From an uncultured Pseudomonadales bacterium (GTDB taxonomy: Bacteria > Pseudomonadota > Gammaproteobacteria > Pseudomonadales > Pseudohongiellaceae): a stretch of DNA of 12,353 nt. Each line of letters begins with the position of its first letter. Positions within the stretch are counted from its first letter, which is position 1. The translations under genes were made by a program, and so were the position numbers. The notes under the pieces were generated by a model that saw nothing but the letters and a program-made list of their open reading frames with translations, was not told the DNA's origin and searched no databases. Below, piece after piece: positions 1 to 5,205 of this stretch. The DNA is taken from the NCBI GenBank assembly GCA_938082955.1, contig CALKDE010000389.1:1-12353 (forward strand). The letters are read 5' to 3'.

Positions 1-2422
1 CGTATTGACTGTTTCAGATATAGCCGACGTGCGGCGCACCTTTAAAGATGCTACACGCTATTCCTATGCCAACGGCACCGCCTCGATCTCGCTTAATGTG
101 ATGAAGCGTAAAGGCACCAGCGTAACCGAGGCGATGGAGCAAATAGATATTGTAGTTCAGCAACTACGCCCTAGCTTGCCACCTGCGGTTAGTCTGTCTT
201 ATATCAACAACACAGCACCCTTGGTTATTGAGCAGAACATGGGACTTCAGGGAAACATGGCAACAGCCATGATCCTGGTACTGATTGTAGTCATAGCCTC
301 CGTTGGGGTACGTTCCGGCCTGCTGGTAACTCTGGCGGTTCCCTTCTCCTTCTTCTTCGCCTTTATCATTATTCGACTACTAGGCTTTACTTACAACTTC
401 ATGGTGATGTTCGGTCTACTCCTTGGCCTGGGCATGCTCATCGATGGCGCTATCGTGATGGTCGAGTATGCTGACCGCAAGATGGCCGAAGGCCTGAATG
501 CTCGTGACGCCTATAGAGCCGCCGTAGATCGAATGTATTGGCCAATATTGGCATCTACTGCTACGACACTCGCCGCATTCCTCCCTATCATGTTCTGGCC
601 TGGCGTTGCTGGACAGTTTATGAGCTATCTGCCAATCACTGTCTTTGCAGTCTTATTTGGCTCGCTATTTTACGCACTCTTGTTTGCTCCGACCATTGGC
701 GCGCTCATTGGCAAATCCAGCGCTGCCGATAAAACCTATCTTCAGAATCTTGAAGGAGGTGATCCCCTAAAAACTGGCGGCATCACCGCTATCTACGCGC
801 GGGTTCTTACTTTCGCTGTACGCTCTCCTATAATTGTATTTTTTACTAGTATTACCACCCTAGTTGTCATCGTTATGGCCTATGTTCAGTACGGAAAAGG
901 TATTGAGTTTTTTACTGGCGTCGAGCCAAGCCAGACTCAGGTTCAGGTCTTTGCTAGAGGTAATTCCTCACCTGCCGAGCTAAGAGACGTAATGCTTGAT
1001 GCCGAATCCCGAATACGCGAAGTCGGGTATATTAAGGGCATTGTTACTCAGTCTGGATCTGGAAATAGTTTGGGAGGGGGACAGCAATCTGCACCCGATC
1101 TTATCGGCACGATCTTTATCGAAATGACCGATAGACGCGACAGGCAAGATGTAGACGGTTTCGAAGTCGAAAACAGATACCGAAATGCGGTCTCTAACCT
1201 ACCCGGCGCGAGAGCAGAGGTAGTGACTATTGAACAGGGACCTCCCGTTGGAAAAGCAATCCAACTAGAGCTTTCTGGCGACGACCTTGACGTGCTATTC
1301 GCAGAAGCTTCACGTATTCGTAATTACATGGAAAACACTATGGAGGGCCTGATCGATGTCGATGATACGGCTCCGGTTCCTGGCATTGAGTGGGAGATCG
1401 TTGTGGACCGTGCACGAGCTGCGATGTCTGGCGCCAACATGACTGAGATAGGCACTGCTATTCAGCTCATGACCAATGGCGTGTTTATGGGGGACTATCG
1501 GCCTACCGATAGCGAAGAAGAAGTGGATATTCGTGTGCGTTATCCGGCGGAATATCGCGGCTTGGAACAGATGGACACGATTCGCATAAACACGGCTAAC
1601 GGCGATCTGGTACCAATTAGCAGTTTCGTTACTCGAGTTGCCAAGCCTGCAGTAAGTGCTATTCAGCGCGTCGATGGGGAGCGTGTCGTCTATATCCGCG
1701 CCAACGCGGCGCCCGGCCTCGTTGCGGACAACAAGGTGTCAGAGCTGGAGATATACATGGAAGAGAATCCTCCAGCACGAGGTGTGGTCTATCAGTTCCG
1801 CGGTGCTAACGAAGAGCAAGACGATTCAGCCGCATTCTTGGGCCAGGCTTTCACTCTAGCTATGGCACTGATGGCGATCCTCTTGGTGACGCAATTCAAT
1901 AGTTACTATCAGGCGCTCTTGATTCTCTCATCAGTACTACTCTCCACCGCTGGTGTGTTGCTAGGCTTACTCATCACCGGCCAAACCTTCAGTGTGATAT
2001 TAACCGGCATTGGCATTGTCGCCCTCGCAGGTATCATCGTGAACAACAATATCGTGCTGATCGACACCTTCAATCACCTGAGGGTGGAGCACAAGGATTG
2101 GTCGCTGCAGAATGTAATTGTACAAACCGGCGTACAGCGCCTGCGCCCTGTATTTCTAACCACGTTTACGACGGGTTTCGGACTGCTTCCACTTGCTATG
2201 CACGTATCTGTGGATTTGATCGGAGCCGAAATTGAAGTTGGCGGTCCGATTACCTCTCAATGGGTTAGCCTCGCCTCGGCTATCGTCTACGGCCTGTCTT
2301 TTGGAACAATTCTGACACTGGTAGTAACCCCTGCCATGCTAGCACTGCCCGATCGACTACGCGTACTTATCGGTAGAGCTCCTAAATTTCAGAATCATTC
2401 TGAGCCCAGCCTTAGTCAGTAG
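1..2422 (+). CDS. RND-family efflux transporter, inner-membrane pump subunit, HAE1-like (5' end outside window)
   Basis: Proton-driven pump of the RND superfamily that would work with a periplasmic adaptor and an outer-membrane channel, neither of which is in view. The frame is open at the left edge. The TTG at 5-7 is internal, and with about 805 visible codons against roughly 1040 in the family, some 235 N-terminal residues are missing. Counting codon 5-7 as 1, I see TM2-TM6 at about 85-235, TM7 at about 276-294, a periplasmic porter half to about 600, and TM8-TM12 at about 609-790. The TM4 motif GMLIDGAIVMVEY keeps one acidic residue (D147) where AcrB has an Asp pair; the second is Gly148. 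In TM10 the AcrB lysine position is Asn, within IIVNNNIVLID (N680-N682). The Asp-Gly plus NNN pattern suggests a divergent HAE1 branch. Substrate cannot be inferred. A hairpin overlaps the stop codon. Confidence 0.93.
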   Translation, partial: VLTVSDIADVRRTFKDATRYSYANGTASISLNVMKRKGTSVTEAMEQIDIVVQQLRPSLPPAVSLSYINNTAPLVIEQNMGLQGNMATAMILVLIVVIASVGVRSGLLVTLAVPFSFFFAFIIIRLLGFTYNFMVMFGLLLGLGMLIDGAIVMVEYADRKMAEGLNARDAYRAAVDRMYWPILASTATTLAAFLPIMFWPGVAGQFMSYLPITVFAVLFGSLFYALLFAPTIGALIGKSSAADKTYLQNLEGGDPLKTGGITAIYARVLTFAVRSPIIVFFTSITTLVVIVMAYVQYGKGIEFFTGVEPSQTQVQVFARGNSSPAELRDVMLDAESRIREVGYIKGIVTQSGSGNSLGGGQQSAPDLIGTIFIEMTDRRDRQDVDGFEVENRYRNAVSNLPGARAEVVTIEQGPPVGKAIQLELSGDDLDVLFAEASRIRNYMENTMEGLIDVDDTAPVPGIEWEIVVDRARAAMSGANMTEIGTAIQLMTNGVFMGDYRPTDSEEEVDIRVRYPAEYRGLEQMDTIRINTANGDLVPISSFVTRVAKPAVSAIQRVDGERVVYIRANAAPGLVADNKVSELEIYMEENPPARGVVYQFRGANEEQDDSAAFLGQAFTLAMALMAILLVTQFNSYYQALLILSSVLLSTAGVLLGLLITGQTFSVILTGIGIVALAGIIVNNNIVLIDTFNHLRVEHKDWSLQNVIVQTGVQRLRPVFLTTFTTGFGLLPLAMHVSVDLIGAEIEVGGPITSQWVSLASAIVYGLSFGTILTLVVTPAMLALPDRLRVLIGRAPKFQNHSEPSLSQ

Positions 2423-2436
2423 GTAGGCTAGGGCTC
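2402..2436 (+). other. Stem-loop spanning the stop codon of the RND gene
   Basis: GAGCCCAGCCT (2402-2412) pairs with AGGCTAGGGCTC (2425-2436), giving 11 base pairs with one bulged A and a 12-base loop. The stop codon (2420-2422) lies in the loop. The bases after the right arm are not T-rich, so this is not a standard intrinsic terminator. It could protect the 3' end of the message, attenuate read-through into the next gene, or be chance. Confidence 0.45.
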
Positions 2437-2529
2437 TCAGACAGACTCTAACTGGGGCAGCAAATCGCTGTACCGGATTTTGTGTTCGTGTGAGAATACA
2501 AACTCGTATCCTAATAAAGTGGTTCCTTG

Positions 2530-3618
2530 ATGGGGCTCTTAGTCACATTCTTCGCTGCCAGTATCTTCTTCTCCTTTGTCTGTTCAATTTTGGAAGCGGT
2601 ACTTCTTAGTATCACCCCTGCCTATGTTGCAACTCAGGACACAGGCAATACCGCCATATCCAAAAAACTCTCGCGATTTAAAGAAGATATCGATCGGCCG
2701 CTTGCTGCAATCCTCACTCTGAACACCATAGCTCACACAGTCGGCGCCATTGGCGTCGGTTCCCAGGCTGCTGTTATGTTCGGCGCATCCAAAATTGAAT
2801 TCTTCGGCTTTGCTATTGTTAGCTGGGAAGCATTCGTAGCTGGCGCGATGACCATGGCTATACTGATCTTCTCGGAAGTGATTCCCAAGACATTGGGCGC
2901 TAACAATTGGCAGGCACTCACTCCTTTCTCGATACGGGCCATTAGTTTACTCATGATATTGCTCGCGCCCATGATCTGGCTAAGCCAGCTAATCACTAAG
3001 AACCTGAAGAAAGATAAAGACAAACCGGTACTCAGTAGAAGCGATTTCGTAGTGATGTCTGAACTCGGTAAGGACCTCGGAATTCTTAAAGAAAGCGAGC
3101 AGAAGATTATCAAGAACCTTCTGCGCTTTAATCGCATACTTATAAAGGATGTTATGACGCCACGTATCGTTGTAGTGGCCGCAGATGACTCTACTACTAT
3201 TAAAGAATTTCATGACAGAAATTCCGAGTTGCCGTTCTCCCGCATACCTGTATATCAAGATAGTAATGACAAGGTAACGGGGTATGTTCTTAAGGATAAA
3301 ATTCTTCTTAACCTAGTGGAGGGAAAAGGTCATGAGCAATTGAAATCACTGCGCCGCGACATCATCGTTTCACACAGCTCCACACCGATTCCAGATCTAT
3401 TAGATAAATTCATCACCGAGAAGGAGCACATTTCCCTCGTTGTTGATGAATATGGAGGGATGGAAGGTATCGTGACTATGGAGGATATTATCGAGACTTT
3501 ACTTGGCATCGAAATAGTCGACGAATTGGACAACAACGAGGACATGCGGGCCCTAGCGCGGAGAAACTGGGAATTACGTGCACGGAAGATGGGACTGCTA
3601 CCCACAGAGGACATGTGA
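2530..3618 (+). CDS. CNNM/DUF21 membrane protein with CBS pair (hemolysin C / CorC-like family)
   Basis: Inner-membrane protein of the DUF21 (CNNM) family, linked in related proteins to Mg2+ or other divalent cation export. The start is taken as ATG 2530; a TTG at 2527 is in frame just upstream, but ATG is the better codon and AAGTGG (2517-2522) is a weak ribosome site 7 bases before it. Counting from ATG, residues 1-160 hold four hydrophobic segments and the DUF21 hallmark EVIPKTLGANNW (116-127). A CBS pair follows: VMTPRIVVV near 208 and FSRIPVY at 236 in the first, LVVDEYGGMEGIVTMEDIIE (303-322) in the second. CBS pairs usually sense adenine nucleotides. The protein ends at 362, about 35 residues past the CBS pair, and lacks the C-terminal CorC_HlyC domain of longer relatives; short forms of this kind are known. 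A 107-base gap separates it from the RND gene, with no convincing promoter seen. Confidence 0.9.
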   Translation: MGLLVTFFAASIFFSFVCSILEAVLLSITPAYVATQDTGNTAISKKLSRFKEDIDRPLAAILTLNTIAHTVGAIGVGSQAAVMFGASKIEFFGFAIVSWEAFVAGAMTMAILIFSEVIPKTLGANNWQALTPFSIRAISLLMILLAPMIWLSQLITKNLKKDKDKPVLSRSDFVVMSELGKDLGILKESEQKIIKNLLRFNRILIKDVMTPRIVVVAADDSTTIKEFHDRNSELPFSRIPVYQDSNDKVTGYVLKDKILLNLVEGKGHEQLKSLRRDIIVSHSSTPIPDLLDKFITEKEHISLVVDEYGGMEGIVTMEDIIETLLGIEIVDELDNNEDMRALARRNWELRARKMGLLPTEDM

Positions 3619-3631
3619 GGAATCGCGATTC

Positions 3632-3685
3632 TGACGCGCAGACTAACCATATGGCAACCATATGGCAACCATAGGATGTGCGTCA
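3632..3685 (+). other. Nested stem-loop just after the CNNM gene
   Basis: The outer arms TGACGCGCA (3632-3640) and TGTGCGTCA (3677-3685) pair over 9 positions with one G-U pair. Inside, two copies of CCATATGG (3647-3654 and 3658-3665) pair over 8 bases with a 3-base CAA loop. It begins 14 bases after the stop codon. No T-run follows, so it is better read as a 3'-end structure of the CNNM message than as a proven terminator. Confidence 0.45.
3647..3673 (+). repeat. Short tandem repeat, 11-base unit CCATATGGCAA
   Basis: Two exact units (3647-3657, 3658-3668) are followed by a partial third (CCATA, 3669-3673). Each unit contains the self-complementary CCATATGG, so adjacent units fold on each other. 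The unit number could vary between strains through slippage. Confidence 0.8.
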
Positions 3686-3714
3686 CCATATATCAGCAGT
3701 GATTTTAGCGAGCA

Positions 3715-3762
3715 AACGTTCGATCGGTTTTTAAAAAAATAGTTTAGCCCACATCGAACGTT
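3715..3762. repeat. Inverted repeat with 10-base arms
   Basis: AACGTTCGAT (3715-3724) and ATCGAACGTT (3753-3762) are exact reverse complements 28 bases apart. The loop contains a T5/A7 tract. The arms could pair in RNA or be paired sites for a dimeric protein. It is not a standard terminator, because no T-run follows either arm. Confidence 0.5.
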
Positions 3763-3859
3763 CAATAACCACCATAAGCCTGGAGTATTGCGACAATTAG
3801 ACATACTGTAATAATTTGTAACACAGTCTGTTATTTAAATAATAGCCTATGATACTCTT

Positions 3860-3887
3860 TTAACACCTTACGATTTAGCGCTATAGG
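3860..3887 (+). promoter_or_regulatory. Possible sigma70-type promoter inside the convergent gap
   Basis: TTAACA (3860-3865, five of six to TTGACA) is separated by 16 bases from TATAGG (3882-3887, four of six to TATAAT). A transcript would start near 3894 and run through the 41-base repeats toward the antisense side of the small TPR gene. There is no + strand gene downstream. Such boxes occur by chance in AT-rich DNA. Confidence 0.2.
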
Positions 3888-3960
3888 GATATAGGGCGAG
3901 ATAGTAAATAGTTAAAGTTTGGAGCTTGGGAGTTTTTCTTTGTTTCCCCCCCCGTTTTCT

Positions 3961-4001
3961 TAGAGCATCGAGTTGCTTTCAAGTTTCCACTTTAGCGCAT
4001 T
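3961..4001 (-). repeat. 41-base direct repeat, copy 1, with coding-like signature
   Basis: It matches copy 2 at 36 of 41 positions. On the minus strand it reads NALKWKLESNSML and then TAA (completed by base 3960). All differences from copy 2 are at third codon positions of this frame. Upstream, the frame stays open through the 39-base spacer (GKRNGRRRYCRKC) and 18 bases into copy 2, back to a TGA, with no start codon. I do not recognise a protein family from this fragment. Confidence 0.75.
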
Positions 4002-4040
4002 ACATTTTCGACAGTAACGCCTGCGCCCATTCCTTTTCCC

Positions 4041-4081
4041 TATAGCATCGAGTTGCTTTCAAGCTTTCATTTCAGCGCATT
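4041..4081 (-). repeat. 41-base direct repeat, copy 2, with coding-like signature
   Basis: Exactly 80 bases from copy 1. On the minus strand it reads NALK, then TGA where copy 1 has TGG (Trp), then KLESNSML and a TAG stop (completed by base 4040). The frame is also closed by TGA directly upstream. It looks like a broken duplicate of the same short coding fragment. Confidence 0.75.
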
Positions 4082-4240
4082 CAGTATCAGCCTTTCGTTT
4101 CAAACAATCACCCCGTAGGCTAAAGCTATCAGAGTAACTCTGCCACTAAGCTATAAGTTACCCAGCAGTAACGTCAGCAAGCTGAACTTTACAGCACACT
4201 GTACTTAAGAAAATCTAGATCTAAGTGACGTGTGACGCGT

Positions 4241-5038
4241 TTAGTCGCTGGTAACGACTACGCTGCGCTCGTCCTGACGAAAGGTATTTCGTCGTGCTAG
4301 GGGATTATGCTGCTGCCGAATCAACATCTCACGATGCAGATCAGAGGAGAGGAACAGCTCACTTTCAAAGATCTCTATATTTCGAGCCAGCATGGCAAAT
4401 TTCGGGTCATCTAAGGGCAGCGTGTTCTCTGCAATCACCATGCGCAGCTTGAATAGCTTGTTCACCTTCCGTAAATGCTCGATGCGATTACCAGCTAGAC
4501 CCACATTTAAGGCAGTAATATGCCAAGCACTGACTTTCCTGAGTCCGGCATCAAGGCGACTATCGTCAGTGCCGTAAAGCCGACGATAAAGATGCTCCTG
4601 ATAGTCATACAAGTTATTCACCTCCTCCCAATTTTGCAGAGAAATTTCGGCGGAGATGATGTCGTCTACGATTGAAATCTGAGTTTCGTGATACAGACCT
4701 TGATTGACTCTAGCGACATGTAAAGCTTGCTTAAAAAGCACCAACGCCTGCTGGTGTTCGCCCACAGACTGACTCAGCCGGCCTAAATCCCCCAGCGTCT
4801 CGATCTGACGCTGATCATAGGCACCGAAGTCAGACTCCAGAGTCATAGTTGCTCGTGAAGCCGGATCGATAGCAGGCACCAAATCATTAGTAAGATTGAG
4901 AGGCAAGCCCTGCGCAAAGCTGTTAGAAGACAGGAGCGTGATACTGAACATAACGAGAAGCATCGTTAGTAGTTGAGATACTACTAACTGAGGGTCTAGG
5001 GGATAATTAGCTGATTTTAGTTCGTCTAATCTAGTCAT
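4241..5038 (-). CDS. Exported tetratricopeptide-repeat-like protein, function unknown
   Basis: A 265-residue protein. Residues 20-42 form a hydrophobic signal segment ending SSNSFA before Gln43, so the product is probably periplasmic or secreted. The 20-residue stretch before the signal is long and only mildly charged, so a start further in (for example Met26) is possible. ATG 5038 is chosen for the AGGA just upstream, although its spacing to the ATG is very short. Residues 75-110 have TPR character (LGRLSQSVGEHQQALVLFKQ). The part around 148-180 (HLYRRLYGTDDSRLDAGLRK) resembles a family of gammaproteobacterial exported TPR proteins without known function. It lies 167 bases beyond the BatA-like gene on the same strand and has its own candidate promoters, so it is probably a separate or internally promoted unit. 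Confidence 0.8.
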   Translation of the reverse strand: MTRLDELKSANYPLDPQLVVSQLLTMLLVMFSITLLSSNSFAQGLPLNLTNDLVPAIDPASRATMTLESDFGAYDQRQIETLGDLGRLSQSVGEHQQALVLFKQALHVARVNQGLYHETQISIVDDIISAEISLQNWEEVNNLYDYQEHLYRRLYGTDDSRLDAGLRKVSAWHITALNVGLAGNRIEHLRKVNKLFKLRMVIAENTLPLDDPKFAMLARNIEIFESELFLSSDLHREMLIRQQHNPLARRNTFRQDERSVVVTSD

Positions 5039-5043
5039 ATTCC

Positions 5044-5072
5044 TGCGCCATTAATGGTTTAAATATGGCGCA
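5044..5072 (-). promoter_or_regulatory. Inverted repeat abutting the ribosome site of the small TPR gene
   Basis: Read on the minus strand, eight T are followed by TGCGCCAT (5072-5065), a 13-base loop and ATGGCGCA (5051-5044); the next bases, GGAAT, lead into the ATG at 5038. If transcribed, the 8-pair stem ends inside the AGGA ribosome site. The second arm also holds an ATG (5051) that opens a six-codon frame (MAQEYD) ending at 5031, overlapping the true start. If transcription begins near 5055, the same repeat would instead be an operator. Confidence 0.4.
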
Positions 5073-5090
5073 AAAAAAATGATTATTCAA
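5062..5090 (-). promoter_or_regulatory. Candidate promoter P1 for the small TPR gene
   Basis: Minus-strand TTGAAT (5090-5085) and CATATT (5067-5062), each four of six to consensus, with a 17-base spacer. The start would fall near 5055, within the 5044-5072 inverted repeat. Confidence 0.3.
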
Positions 5091-5105
5091 TCAGAATCGG
5101 AACTA

Positions 5106-5134
5106 ATTTTACAGGGTTATGAAATTTATGTGAC
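5106..5134 (-). promoter_or_regulatory. Candidate promoter P2 for the small TPR gene
   Basis: Minus-strand GTCACA (5134-5129, four of six) and TAAAAT (5111-5106, five of six) with a 17-base spacer. It would give a leader of about 60 bases containing the 5044-5072 hairpin. The AATAGATT palindrome lies directly upstream. Confidence 0.35.
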
Positions 5135-5137
5135 AGC

Positions 5138-5155
5138 AATAGATTTTAATCTATT
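5138..5155. repeat. 18-base AT-rich palindrome AATAGATTTTAATCTATT
   Basis: The 8-base arms are perfect complements around a central TT. It sits 4 bases upstream of candidate promoter P2, a position that suits an activator or repressor site. A second, weaker dyad, AAGTT/AACTT (5166-5177), is nearby. I recognise no specific regulator motif. No T-run follows on the minus strand, so it is not a clear terminator for the BatA-like gene. Confidence 0.4.
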
Positions 5156-5205
5156 AAATATCAATAAGTTAAAACTTGACCCACAAATATCGAAAGGCTT
5201 TTTGA

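Larger units (their letters stand above)
3619..4240. other. Gene-free 622-base gap between convergent genes
   Basis: Genes on both sides end here, so no promoter for either is needed, yet the gap is long for a convergent junction. I find no credible open frame with a start. From left to right it holds a 12-base palindrome GAATCGCGATTC right after the CNNM stop (3620-3631), a nested hairpin with an 11-base tandem repeat (3632-3685), a 10-base inverted repeat (3715-3762), the AT palindrome TTATTTAAATAA (3831-3842), a possible + promoter (3860-3887), a run of eight C (3946-3953), two 41-base direct repeats (3961-4001 and 4041-4081), and small stems CAGAG/CTCTG (4130-4142) and TACAG/CTGTA (4190-4203). 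No canonical hairpin-plus-T-run terminator was found for either flanking gene. Confidence 0.7.

Noticed and set aside
1..2422. Heavy-metal (CusA-like) RND subtype
   Set aside because: The single TM4 Asp recalls CusA, but the TM10 NNNIVLID motif fits hydrophobe/amphiphile-type pumps better.
2471..2528. Promoter for the CNNM gene in the 107-base gap
   Set aside because: The best box pairs (for example TTCGTG with TATCCT) match only about half of each consensus, so no call is made.
2733..3689. Minus-strand open frames over the CNNM gene
   Set aside because: They are shadows of a well-supported + strand gene with DUF21 and CBS motifs and show no family features.
3961..4081. Two direct repeats with a 39-base spacer as a minimal CRISPR array
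   Set aside because: There are only two imperfect copies and a single spacer, no cas gene is nearby, and the differences follow codon phase rather than CRISPR degeneration.
5031..5051. Six-codon frame MAQEYD as a gene
   Set aside because: It is too short, overlaps the true start and sits in a hairpin arm; it is kept only as part of a regulatory observation.
5129..5144. TGTGACAGCAATAGAT as a CRP site
   Set aside because: Only the left half matches TGTGA; the right half is far from TCACA.
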